A DNA stretch of 64,000 bases, from assembly GCA_002633025.1 (NCBI GenBank), contig NMRB01000119.1:438387-502386 (forward strand). The letters run 5' to 3'. A program made the position numbers and the translations under genes. Under the pieces are notes generated by a model. It worked only from the letters and a program-made list of their open reading frames with translations, searched no databases and had not been told where the DNA came from. Source of the DNA: Notospermus geniculatus (Eukaryota; Nemertea; Pilidiophora; Heteronemertea; Lineidae). Of the stretch, positions 1 through 10,638 are shown one piece after another. Numbering within the stretch: position 1 is the first letter of the stretch; the number at the start of each line of letters is the position of its first letter.

Positions 1-1380
1 CCTCCTCATGACAAGTAGGCGTATGTTCCACAAAGACAACCAGAATCCAGAGGTCCATTTCTCTGTTCATTCATCAAGGTCCATTAGCTATTAAAGTTCC
101 ACCTCACAGCCTTTAGAGTTTAGACACTACAACCAAAATCCATTTGAACTTGTATACTGAATAAATGATCTCAAAGTCAAAGTCAGCATTTATTCCAAAG
201 GTGGTCTTTTCCTTCATCGATCATGACATGAGGAGAAAGCAAGATTGATTTCATTGTGAGGAGTTGAAAAGATTTCATTAGTGAACATGGGACTGGCTGA
301 AAGTGGCATTTTTTCACGTTCGGAGTATGATACAAGTATGGTTATGAGAAAGCTGATGAAGAACCTCAACTCCATATACAGATCCGTTATCAGCATTTAT
401 TCCACCATAGTTCAGTACCAGGGCTATCTACTCAGATTTCCAAGCATTCGTTTGGTATTTGAACTTGAGGTATACCTCTCTTAAAAATACAAGTATCAGG
501 CACTCTTAAGGCGCCGCTCCACGTGACAGTTTTCTATCGAAAGTTTGCTGTCAGATAGGCCTAGTCAATTATTGCTCTCTGCCTTTACAGAGGGGAAAAA
601 GAAGTCAACGACTCAGATAACTTTGGAAAAAATTTGTCTAGAATACACTTACCAAACACCAACCATAATCCTTGTTAGTATTCCTCAGTAAAGTCTGCAA
701 TAATCCAAGTAAAAGTCGAAATGAATTCAAGAAATATTTGCAATTGTTGGACCACACATAAATCTTCTAAAAAGATTATGAAAATTATTATATAGTCAAA
801 ATGATGTAAATGGAATGTAGATCCTGGAGAGTAAGGAACGGTACCGGTACAGCTAATTCAGGGTGACTGTATTAATCCTCATGTAGATGGTGCTTCACAT
901 AGGCGTCACAAACGCTTAACAAAACTTCAGCCTCTATCAAGCATTGGCTAGTTTATGTCACCATAAGCATCCCATCAAAGAACCTGTCACCAACAAATGC
1001 TGCATGTGTGCAAAATAAACAAGACATGCGCCTCCACCCAGCAGCCAGCGGAGTAATCCCAATGCACGTTGCTACTCGAGTGGCACAGCCAACTTCAAAA
1101 GAGAAGTCGTTAATAATTGATTTCATTAACTGTGTGCTAGTTTTATTACCGATCATGACCTGGACAATGTACATCGACATGGATGACGTGAAAATTCCAA
1201 CACGTAACATGAATTATTGTAGCTTATGAATACATGATTGCAGATTATTATTTTGGCTCATTTAAGATTCAGGAGGTTACACCCAGTTCTTCAATGGGGC
1301 AGTCATATGTATATGGAGAAAATGGCAAATTCACAAGACAGTAACGCAAAAACTGTTTATGTCGTCTAAACCAGTGTACC

Positions 1381-1530
1381 TAGGTTACGGAGTTAGGATG
1401 GTTAGCGTTGACGGTCAGGATCAGGAGTAGGTTTTGGATTAGGGTAGGGGTCAGTGACAAGGGTTGAGGGTCAGGGTTGGGGTTAGGCCTAGGGGTTTGG
1501 GCTAGGAATCAGTGTGTAGGATCAGGACTA
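1381..1530 (+). repeat. Degenerate TTAGGG-like G-rich repeat
   Basis: About 150 bases of variants such as ggattagggtaggggtcag and gggttggggttaggcctagg. They resemble decayed interstitial telomere-type sequence or a simple G-rich satellite and could form G-quadruplexes. Confidence 0.6.
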
Positions 1531-2720
1531 GACTACATTCACCCATTCAGCGACAGTAACAGTTGATCAAACTTGCTGATCAGTAGTTTTAGATGGTCAA
1601 AAGGTAGTCTAATTCAGCATTCAATTGTTTTTGATTAACGCAGAGAGTGCACATATCCCTGAAAAAAGAAGCACAGGATCTTCATAAGTGTGTGCACACT
1701 TTAACTGTTTGAATGTGCCATGTTCAGTAAAGTTCCATTAGATTGTTGACATGGTTACCATAGCAATGGGAGTGAAAGTAGTGCAAGTTTCTGGAGTGCT
1801 GTTGAAGTCATAATGGCATGCTTAAACAGTTGTTTGGCTGTCACAACGGGGCACATTCGACTACAAGAATATAGTACACTGTTGGGTAGCAGATCTTCTA
1901 GGGGATCAACAAAATGCTCAAAAGATTCCCAAGTGAAAGCAGCTCACAAAGTTGTACTGTTACCATCAATTCTTTCTATTCATGGTGCTGAGATGAGAAG
2001 AGATGTTGTCCCTTTATTTGTGACTTATGGGAAATGGTGGTGGCATACATGTATGGTGGCATGATGTCAAACCATCAAGTGGCACAAGGATAGGAATTCT
2101 CACTATGAATCTCAAGCCCCTTTAAAAGGTCCAAATATACAGAGTCAATTTTGTCACATTACAATCTTGTTTCAACAGACCTACCAAACAGCATAAAATA
2201 TTGAAAGAAAATAGCTGTAAATCGAAAATGGTACTGCTATCAAATCTGGACACATCCACCATCAAGCTTAAGAAATCAATACCTCCTTTCAATGTATAGC
2301 TGAGCCAACCTGCAACATAATTAGTTTGTCCATGTATTTGGAGTTAAATAATGCAGCAGCATGAACTAAATATTGCATGGTTGCATGTTAAGATATGGGA
2401 ATCATCAGGACCAAGAGGAGTAAACAAATGTGGTAATTTACATCCCAAAAGCTACCTAAACCACTATGCTATATTATGAGAGCACTGTATAATGAATATT
2501 TTACTCATTTTTGCAGTAGGTTTGTGGCAATTTGAGAACGGCCGTTAGCATTCAGGCCCTGACTCANTGCACCTGCTCGGTCGCATGATATTCGCTGATA
2601 TCATGGTGAGATTTGATATTCAAATTTGATAACATGACATAAGTCAGAATCTGGTGATGGTAGACGCCTAAAACCTTCAGCTACACCTAGGTTATCAAGG
2701 ATGAGCTTTCAGATTACGCA

Positions 2721-2750
2721 ATGACCTTGAAGGTCAGAGGTCAAGGTCAC
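2721..2750. promoter_or_regulatory. Cluster of GGTCA half-sites
   Basis: The run atgaccttgaaggtcagagg followed by tcaaggtcac contains inverted and direct AGGTCA/TCAAGGTCA half-sites, which orphan nuclear receptors of the ERR/SF-1 type bind. Similar runs recur at 32258-32299 and 52025-52229, so they may belong to a dispersed repeat. Confidence 0.35.
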
Positions 2751-4272
2751 AGTTAACTAGCTCTAGTGTAGTAAACTTCTCATCGGAAACCATTGACATC
2801 GCTCCGATGTCCTTTTCTTGTTCTTATTGTTTCCCTCCTGACGGATTAAGCGGCAACTAACCCAACAATAACCATTCTGGGCCGTGTCTATTGTTGGGGA
2901 ACACTGAGCTACAGAAACACTCACAGATGTTACAGCTGTTCCGGGGGGCATGGGGCTGAATGCCCCCCCCCCATTTTTGGCAGAGCAATTATTTTTTAAC
3001 AAGAAAATATTTAATCAGATAAAAATACGAGTATTTTGCTGTCAGATCCCAGGAAAATGCATCTAAAGCACACACTGCTTACCAATTGTCGAATTTTTCT
3101 GGGAGGACCCCCACCCCGTTTCAGTGCTCACCACCTTCGGTGAGCTACGCCCCCCTTACTGTCAATCCCGGGCTGTCAATCCTAGGTCCAGCCCTGGTGT
3201 TTTAATCTTGTTAATAGGTTTTCTAATAACAAAATACATTTTGGGACTAGTCCAGGAATTGAATTACCTGCTGCAGCATGTGCCATGAGAGAGGAAATTA
3301 AAAAGTCTGATACAAATTCAAATTCCTCACATTTTTATTAACTTCTCCCTTTCATATAAGCAGAATAAAAAATACGACAATAGAATCAGAACTGTAAATG
3401 TCAATGACACACAAGTCAGAATAATTAAATAGCCAATTATTGACTTATATCATAAATTTAAATACAATTTCAATGTAAAAAGAGCTTTGGCCCTTTAGCA
3501 TTTTAGTGCACCTGGTCCGATATGCCAGTTTTCTTTTGGGGACACTCATTCAGTCTTATTTGTCACTCAGAAATTTTACTTCAGGCAAATACGGCTACTA
3601 CCAGTACCATTTCTCAATGGCCCAGACAAATGCAAGACGAACAAGCATGAATGTTCACCGATCTCACAATGTGAAAGACAAAACAGAGTGAGCATTCATT
3701 CTAAGGATCAACATATGTCAAGTCAAAGTTGAAAGATTAGAATTCGCAATCATAAGATACTTGTATTTATCAATACTGGTACATCTGATGGGAGACATTC
3801 TTGGTTGTGCCCATCAATCATGGACAAATGAAAAGAGGAAGCATCAGACACTCATTTGTGTTCTTGGGGGAGGTCAGCACTTAATACAGTACACCTACAA
3901 TATACCGGTAGTTTACAAATGGCTCTGTAATGTTTCAGACTGCCATCTGTAGAGTGATAGCTATCCCTAAGACCAACCAAAACCTTCTGGATGTGGTACT
4001 CATCACTGTCAGGCATTCTGACTAATCAGAGGTTAAATCCTACACAGCAGTGGCAAGCAAGACGAAGGCAACAGCTGACTGCTACTCTGTTTTTGAGCAA
4101 TGACTGAGCCAATACATGTAGGTATGACCAAGGCATGGATGGCTGGCAGAGCTCAGATCGAAATCAGAATCCATGCGATGTTCTGACATCTTTTAGCATA
4201 AGTTATGACATTATATATACAGTCAACATAAAACCAATGGGATTTTTCCCAAAATGCTATAATGCATTATCT

Positions 4273-4373
4273 TCAACTCGAGCTATTTGAGTTATCTTTG
4301 GATGACGAATCAGTTCGTTGCTTCTTGGTTGGTGGTTCGCTATTCTCCCGTTCTAGAACCGGTGGCTCTGAGT
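4273..4373 (-). CDS. Unrecognised minus-strand gene, terminal exon E
   Basis: The acceptor is TTGTTTTCTCTTCAG. The exon completes an Asp codon and encodes 32 further residues, ending SSSKDNSNSSS and TGA. It contains PPTKKQRTD, a basic patch that could be a nuclear localisation signal. It is the last exon of a series (9119 down to 4273 on the minus strand) whose internal phases all agree. I do not recognise the protein. The tail is rich in Ser, Asn, Asp and Glu and likely disordered. Confidence 0.7.
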
Positions 4374-4605
4374 CTGAAGAGAAAACAATAAAAGTACATG
4401 TACCTAAAAACCATTATGAGCACAACTCACAAGCAGAACTCCTTCCCTTCTTAGACAATCCAAGAGACAACTGTAACTCATACTTTTTATCACCACAAAA
4501 CCTTAAATCTGAATTTCAATTTCATACTTCTGCAAGTCCTTCGAACCAAATCATGTAGAAGGAAATGTAAAGAAACAAGATAATTTGAGCAACAATAAAA
4601 CACAC

Positions 4606-4659
4606 CTCTACTATCAGCATCCTTGTTCTTCCTTCGTTCTTCTCCTATCATACTCATGG
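4606..4659 (-). CDS. Unrecognised minus-strand gene, exon D (54 bases)
   Basis: The acceptor is GCCATTTTTCCAG and the donor GTGTGTTT. Phase 1 in and phase 1 out, it encodes AMSMIGEERRKNKDADSR. It is open only in the phase required by its neighbours, which is the main support. It carries a charged Glu/Arg/Lys patch and no recognisable domain. Confidence 0.6.
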
Positions 4660-4880
4660 CTGGAAAAATGGCAAAAACCAAATACTGGTATAGAAGTATG
4701 ACATTCGAGTATCAAGGAAGCCAACACATGAGATTCATTCAGTCTTTTTAACAACTTGATAAGGAGACAACTGACATGGATGGAGTGATTACAGGATCTT
4801 CGTTCAGTCCTTTCATCAGCATGTAGTTCGATTGGAGAAAAGTTACCGGTAGTTTTTACACAAGAAACAGACCAACCCAC

Positions 4881-5039
4881 CTAATCGCATATCTGGATTG
4901 CCTTCATTTGTGTCATCTGGCTGGGAGCCTTGATTGGCAGGGAATGACATGTTGGAGTCTTCATAATTACTGTAGTTCTCTGAGGAAAGGTTCGAGTCTT
5001 GTGAGATCAGGTTACTGTCCTCATTGAATGTCCCTGGAG
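4881..5039 (-). CDS. Unrecognised minus-strand gene, exon C (159 bases)
   Basis: The acceptor is GTACCTTTTCAG and the donor GTGGGTTG; phase 1 in and out. The 53-residue product is strikingly rich in Asn, Ser and Asp, with repeated EDSN/QDSN motifs (for example FNEDSNLISQDSNLSSENYS). This suggests a flexible, possibly phosphorylated region. It follows either copy of exon B in the same frame. Confidence 0.7.
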
Positions 5040-5530
5040 CTGAAAAGGTACGATGAGAATTTTTCAAGTCAGGAGGGTATAAAGGTTTAACCCACAACTC
5101 ATACTCACAACTTACAAGAAGTTGCTGTTAACTTCATGGAATAGATGGTGCGACAAAAATTTGTGCATTCCCCATTATTTACATCAATCACAAAGATATG
5201 TCAGGTGGGGCATATAACTGGATTCAAGTTTACTATTAGGAAGACAGAAAAAAAGATTGAAATACCTAAAAGCAAACATGAAGGGCACACGATACAACAG
5301 CTATTTTACATATACATGTATTGTGAACTCCCTCCGCTTCATGGCACAACTGTACATAACTTAGGAAAGTTTTTTCTGATGGATTTCAAAATGTGCAACC
5401 CCGGATTCTTTACCTAATCTACTGTAAATGAAGTCCAATTTTTGAAATTAGTGGAAAAAACAGCATGCCCATGTAGCAGGAGGAGTTTACACTGCTCTGC
5501 TTTAAAGCAATAAAAGCACACCTATTGTAC

Positions 5531-5626
5531 CAGGCTTGCTACTGCTGATCATGGAATTCGAGTCCGGGACTGAGTTGCTATCTTCGTTGCAGTCCTCTGC
5601 AGAAACTTTCGTCATGGACTTTCCCA
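5531..5626 (-). CDS. Unrecognised minus-strand gene, exon B, copy 1 (96 bases)
   Basis: The acceptor is CATCTTGCCTACAG and the donor GTACAATAGG; phase 1 in and out. It encodes VGKSMTKVSAEDCNED, then a Ser/Asn/Pro-rich stretch ending ISSSKP. The other two frames contain stops, so the phase is fixed. It lies in the proximal copy of the tandem duplication and differs from copy 2 by one silent base (AAC versus AAT). Confidence 0.7.
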
Positions 5627-6067
5627 CTGTAGGCAAGATGAGAAGCAAATAATAACATCAACAGAGGCATCATGTTGCTTGAACAACTATCATAATGACA
5701 ACTACTGAACAGACACAACAATGCAGAGCTTTCATTGGAATGTTTAACCAGGTCTTTAGAGTACAGGTAGTGCAGTCCAACTGTGTTTGTGAACATGGTT
5801 GTGGATTCGATTCCCAATAAGTACATTAGTCACATCAAAGAGAAAGGGCAACTCGTTTTGGTCAAGCAAAGACCAGGATCAACATGCCCAAATCTGACCC
5901 AATACTGCCGACTGTGATATGCACTGTGTAACGCCACAGGGACAGATACTCCCATGTGGTATCTTACGACACTTTCTCAGGAAAAGAAGTGGCAAGAGTC
6001 TATAAGTTCAGCAACGAAGCAACAGCACCAATGGCAATGCTAATCAGAAGCTACATGTAAGTGGTAC

Positions 6068-6158
6068 CTTCACTCCTGTTTTTCTCTTCTCCTTTTTCAG
6101 ATGCCTCGTCCTTCACATTGCGAGTACCTTTGCGGTAGACACCTTTCTTTCCAACACC
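6068..6158 (-). CDS. Unrecognised minus-strand gene, exon A, copy 1 (91 bases)
   Basis: The acceptor is ATCAACTTTTCAG and the donor GTACCACT. It is open only when entered in phase 0, and leaves in phase 1. It encodes GVGKKGVYRKGTRNVKDEAS followed by a Lys/Glu-rich end. Because exon B ends in phase 1, splicing exon B copy 2 to this exon would shift the frame and meet a TGA inside it. It is identical to copy 2 at 7609-7699. Confidence 0.7.
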
Positions 6159-6839
6159 CTGAAAAGTTGATTTTGATTCATAAAATATGTAGTAGATCAA
6201 ACAATAGTTAATGCGGCTGAGGATCAGCTTGGAATTTCCTTGGTGCAAAAGACACTACGCATATCATCTCAGGGATCTGCAGGAAGAGGCAGGAGTTCTC
6301 ATGATAATGATAACATGCAGTGGATGTTATAAGACATTCCTATTTTGGCACTGAAGTTTATGGTCAATGGTAAAATTGATTAATTTGAAACTTTNTAAAA
6401 TCTATTTCAGCGCTAACGCGGCCTAAAATTGGCGAACAGAGTAGAGGCAATTATTATTCATTATGATTCATTCAGTTTCGCACCAGTGGGTCGCTTGGAA
6501 TGCACTTGTCTGGGGGAAAACCCAATGACTATAGATCGACCTTAACTTCATGGAATAGATGGTGCGACAAAAATTTGTGCATTCCCCATTATTTACATCA
6601 ATCACAAAGATATGTCAGGTGGGGCATATAACTGGATTCAATTTTACTATTAGGAAGACAGAAAAAAAGATTGAAATATCTAAAAGCAAACATGAAGGGC
6701 ACACGACACAACAGCTATTTTACACTTTGTGAACTCCCTCTGCCTCATGGCACAACTGTACATAACTCTGGAAAGTTTTTTCTGGTAGATTTCAAAATGT
6801 AGAACCCCGGATTCTTTACGTACATGTATCAGTAATCTA

Positions 6840-6972
6840 TATGGGTCGTATTCATAAAGTGGTTCTATCATTAGAACCGTCTTAGGCTGGTTCCAAGTGT
6901 ACTTCGCCACTTCACTTGGAACCGGCCTAAGACGGTTCTACTGATAGAACCGCTTTATGAATACGACCTATA
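6840..6972. mobile_element. Foldback MITE inserted in duplication copy 2
   Basis: Arms of more than 50 bases pair almost perfectly (GGTCGTATTCATAAAG at one end, CTTTATGAATACGACC at the other), with a short loop near 6900-6911. The corresponding site in copy 1 (about 5417-5432) lacks it, so it inserted after the duplication, or was lost from copy 1. It is non-coding and non-autonomous. Confidence 0.85.
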
Positions 6973-7071
6973 AGTCCAATTTTTGAAATTAGTGGAAAAA
7001 ACAGCATGCCCATGTAGCAGGAGGAGTTTACACTGCTCTGCTTTAAAGCAATAAAAGCACACCTATTGTAC

Positions 7072-7167
7072 CAGGCTTGCTACTGCTGATCATGGAATTC
7101 GAGTCCGGGACTGAGTTGCTATCTTCATTGCAGTCCTCTGCAGAAACTTTCGTCATGGACTTTCCCA
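7072..7167 (-). CDS. Unrecognised minus-strand gene, exon B, copy 2 (96 bases)
   Basis: This is the distal copy of exon B with the same splice sites and phases as 5531-5626. Its only exonic change is silent. Because it enters and leaves in phase 1, it can be used instead of copy 1 or in addition to it (A-B-B-C) without shifting the frame. Confidence 0.65.
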
Positions 7168-7608
7168 CTGTAGGCAAGATGAGAAGCAAATGATAACATC
7201 AACAGAGGCATCGTGTTGCTTGAACAACTATCATAATGACAACTACTGAACAGACACAACAATGCAGAGCTTTCATTGGAATGTTTAACCAGGTCTTTAG
7301 AGTACAGGTAGTGCAGTCCAACTGTGTTTGTGTACATGGTTGTGGATTCGATTCCCAATCAGTACATTAGTCACATCAAAGAGAAAGGGCAACTCGTTCT
7401 GGTCAAGCAAAGACCAGGATCAACATGCCCAAATCTGACCCAATACTGCCGACTGTGATATGCACTGTGTTACGCCACGGGGACAGATACTCCCATGTGG
7501 TATCTTACGACACTTTCTCAGGAAAAGAAGTGGCAAGAGTCTATAAGTTCAGCAACGAAGCAACAGCACCAATGGCAATGCTAATCAGAAGCTACATGTA
7601 AGTGGTAC

Positions 7609-7699
7609 CTTCACTCCTGTTTTTCTCTTCTCCTTTTTCAGATGCCTCGTCCTTCACATTGCGAGTACCTTTGCGGTAGACACCTTTCTTTCCAACACC
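7609..7699 (-). CDS. Unrecognised minus-strand gene, exon A, copy 2 (91 bases)
   Basis: This is the distal copy of exon A, sequence-identical to 6068-6158, entered in phase 0 and left in phase 1. In transcript order it comes first. The simplest mature message would use this copy, or copy 1, but not both. Confidence 0.65.
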
Positions 7700-8665
7700 C
7701 TGAAAAGTTGATTTTGATTCATAAAATATGTAATAGATCAAACAATAGTTAATGCGGCTGAGGATCAGCTTGGAATTTCCTTGGTGCAAAAGACACTACG
7801 CATATCATCTCAGGGATCTGCAGGAAGAGGCAGGAGTTCTCATGATAATGATAACATGCAGTGGATGTTATAAGACATTCCTATTTTGGCACTGAAGTTT
7901 ATGGTCAATGGTAAAATTGATTAATTTGAAACTTTGGTATCAAGTTAAGAAATACATACAATTCCCTTCTGAATTAAAAAATGATTAAAACAAGCCCAAG
8001 CGTCCACCAGGAGTGAGTAGTAGTCTACACAAAGCACTCAAATTAAACACGCCAATAAAAATGCGGCTAAAAATCTTTCTATTTTACTTAGTGCAATTGT
8101 CATGAGGTGTCCAATCAAAATTAGAGGCAATTGACCGTCTACCAGTAGTCTAGGTCATTGACATTAGGCGCCCATGCTTTCAGGCTTCAATGACAATCTG
8201 GGAAATCAAGGAAAATTCATGTGAATGATGTTGTATGATGGTTTATCTAAGGAGCAGTGATAAAGTTATAAGCGACTCAATTCTCAACCTGCTGTCCCTC
8301 CCAAGGAATCAAACACAACCGAATCAACCCGCAGTTAAGTGAGGCCACTTTCCCAACAGCCATTTTCTCATGCATCCAGCCACCACGATCAGAAGTGTGG
8401 GAGACAAATCCAAAGTTCCCACATGATATCATGCAGCTATGCAGCTGAAATTCACTTGAACTGACAGTACAGAAAGCCTCACATATGGTCCCCAGGCGTT
8501 CAATCCTTGGCACACAACACGTGTTTATGAAGAAGTACTACACTGAGAACACAATAAAGGTAGTGAAATGACCAAAATGTCTTTTATGTGAGTTGAGGAC
8601 AGCAAGCATGTTATGTGAGAAGGAATGATGAGATTGGTGAACAACCACACTGAAATGATGTTTAC

Positions 8666-8695
8666 CTTAAATTTCATTGCCCGGAAATTTGTTCG
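8666..8695 (-). CDS. Possible 30-base micro-exon of the same minus-strand gene
   Basis: The acceptor is CCATTGTTCTGTAG and the donor AAG/GTAAAC. It would encode RTNFRAMKFK in phase 0 on both sides, which fits exon A exactly. The support is splice-site quality plus phase agreement only. A 30-base open stretch can arise by chance. Confidence 0.4.
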
Positions 8696-9118
8696 CTACA
8701 GAACAATGGAAAAATTGCAGCAGTGAATACATCAAAAAACCTTTTTNCTAAGTTAGTTGCACAGGGTTTGGATTTCTTATGGATGAGGGGCAGGCAACTT
8801 TCACCCAGACAGAAGATTTTCATGAAAATATGAAAAGGCCAAACTGCGGGCACCAAGGCAAACCTGTAAAATCAATTCAGGTGGCAGCGTTGGACGTATA
8901 ACTGAAACTGCCCCTTATTACACACCAGGTCGCCCTGGTCCACCCAGGATCCTGTGGGTGAGCACGCGCATGTGTCATGAATGATATTCAACTCCCTCAC
9001 GGCCTCATCCATCCCTTTATTCACTGATAAAGTGATACCAAGAATACTTCCACCATTATAGTAGAACGGATAAGTCCATTGTCATTTCATCGTGGTATTT
9101 TCTTGTTACACTACTTAC

Positions 9119-9158
9119 AGGTTCCGAATATTTGAAGAATCTGTGTGAAGATGACTTC
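9119..9158 (-). CDS. Possible 40-base micro-exon of the same minus-strand gene
   Basis: It has a good acceptor (CTTTAATCTTCTATTAG) and a consensus donor GTAAGT. Entered in phase 2 and left in phase 0, it encodes KSSSHRFFKYSEP, leading into the candidate exon at 8666-8695. A further upstream piece, read at 9488-9537 (THTTSEPLDLHSTQDL then AG before GTGGGC), would join in the right phase, but its acceptor is poor. Confidence 0.4.
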
Positions 9159-10023
9159 CTAATAGAAGATTAAAGAAGGAGTTGATGTGAGTAATGAGTA
9201 CATACCGTTACCATTCATTTTATTACCTAAATGGTCTTGATTTTCTTGTCTCTGTCATTTTTGTCTTCATGCATGTCACCAAAAATAAATACATGTAAGA
9301 GAGGATCCTCTCTTATCTATTTTTGATGTCACTCTGTTGTACCCAAATTTTTGGAACATTCTGATAGTGATAATAAACATTGTGTAATGCTATAAGCCAG
9401 CAGTTTTCACACCCATCAATGGTTCTCGAGCGATGAAAAACACAACCCGCAAGAAAATATGTCATAAAACCAGGAGCCCACCTGAGGTCTTGTGTAGAAT
9501 GTAAATCCAGTGGTTCGGAAGTTGTGTGCGTCACTACGTACATGCCGTTTCCAAAATTGTTATAGACAAGCGATATTGGACATGTCCATTAAGTTCACCT
9601 CCTTGCCTGTTCTAATTAACATAACTCTGCACTGTGGAACATCCTGTCACCAGCAACTCCTCAGTCTCTGCAAAACGAGAGAGTGTAAAAAAATATTCAG
9701 CGCCTCTGCGCAAACAGCAACCAGCTTAGTCATAAAATGTTAGTACAAGAACTCTCTGAAGTGTCGATGACTTGGATCAAAGACCACAGCTCTGATTTGA
9801 TTATGACTGGGCTAGCTCAGTGAATAATGAACTGTACGACTTGCCCCGGGGGCAAATTAGACCTTGTTCCTCTCAGAGGTGAACAAGGTTTTGGATGGTG
9901 GTGAAGTCAAACAAGGGGCCTGCGTGGCAATAGGCCCAATTTCTCTGCAAATGTGCATTTCATTTTAAGTTTTGCAGTACATTTACCAGTACTACAGTAC
10001 ATTGGATATTGCTGTGCAAATCT

Positions 10024-10599
10024 TAATGCTTAGTTCCCACTGCCGTCCATGCGGTCTGTTACGAACATCACAATTGGCCATTCATAGCTGATCGTGGAAT
10101 ATTTGTTTACTTCTCTGAAGTTTCACGTTTGGATATGAGGTGATGTGAGTCGATACTTTCTGGTACGATTTGGTGCGCTTGGATGCGGTCACGATTGGTC
10201 AATTTCAGGTGGCACGAATTGCGCCACGATTGAAATCGTGGTCTTAATCATGGAGTAATCGTGGTGATCCTATCAGATCTTATCACATCTTGATGTCAGT
10301 TGTGAGGGCAATCGTGTTGATCGTAGAAAATTTTTGAACCATCCAAAACTTTTCTACGATGAACACAATTGCCATGACTGTCCTCAAGATCTGATAAGAT
10401 CTGGTAGGATCACCACGATTACTCCACGATTAAGACCACGATTTCAATCGGAAACCTAGCAAAATTTTGAACTCTCCAAAACTTTTCTACGATCAATACG
10501 ATTGCCAAGACTGACCTCAGGATCTGATAGGACCACCACGATTACTTTACCATGATTTCAATCGTGGCGTGATTCGTGATAGTGGGAACATAGCATAAG
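10024..10599. mobile_element. Large foldback element, about 576 bp
   Basis: The ends are inverted (taatgcttagttcccact and agtgggaacatagcat). A long inner inverted repeat built on cacgattgaaatcgtgg and caccacgattactccacg spans about 10205-10570, with an extra partial duplicate near 10460-10560. Non-coding. Confidence 0.75.
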
Positions 10600-10638
10600 T
10601 AAAAGCATTTGCTAACTTTTATGAATACCAGCCATTGA
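10600..10638. mobile_element. Fragment of the GGCTGATATTCATAAAAG MITE family
   Basis: The run taaaagcatttgctaacttt followed by tatgaataccagccatt matches one end of the complete elements at 23930-24050 and 53365-53491. It abuts the end of the larger foldback element, so one probably truncated the other. Confidence 0.7.

Larger units (their letters stand above)
1..4272. other. No convincing gene; 3' flank of the minus-strand gene and intergenic DNA
   Basis: Short open frames on both strands lack family signatures or supporting splice sites. The part next to 4273 is presumably 3' UTR. Other contents are a degenerate G-rich repeat (1381-1530) and a GGTCA-type cluster (2721-2750). Confidence 0.5.
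5128..6394. repeat. Tandem segmental duplication, copy 1
   Basis: About 1.27 kb, nearly identical to 6542-7935. It starts with ttaacttcatggaatagatg and ends with attaatttgaaacttt in both copies. It contains exon B and exon A copy 1. Scattered substitutions and small indels lie in introns, so the copies are not simply one read assembled twice. The 147-base spacer (6395-6541) is unique. Confidence 0.9.
6542..7935. repeat. Tandem segmental duplication, copy 2 (with inserted hairpin)
   Basis: This is the distal copy in direct orientation. It is longer than copy 1 mainly because of the hairpin element at 6840-6972. It contains exons B and A copy 2. Confidence 0.9.
7936..10023. other. Intronic or intergenic stretch with only the two micro-exon candidates
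   Basis: Apart from the candidate minus-strand micro-exons at 8666-8695 and 9119-9158 and the weak piece near 9488-9537, no coding or RNA gene could be supported. Confidence 0.4.
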
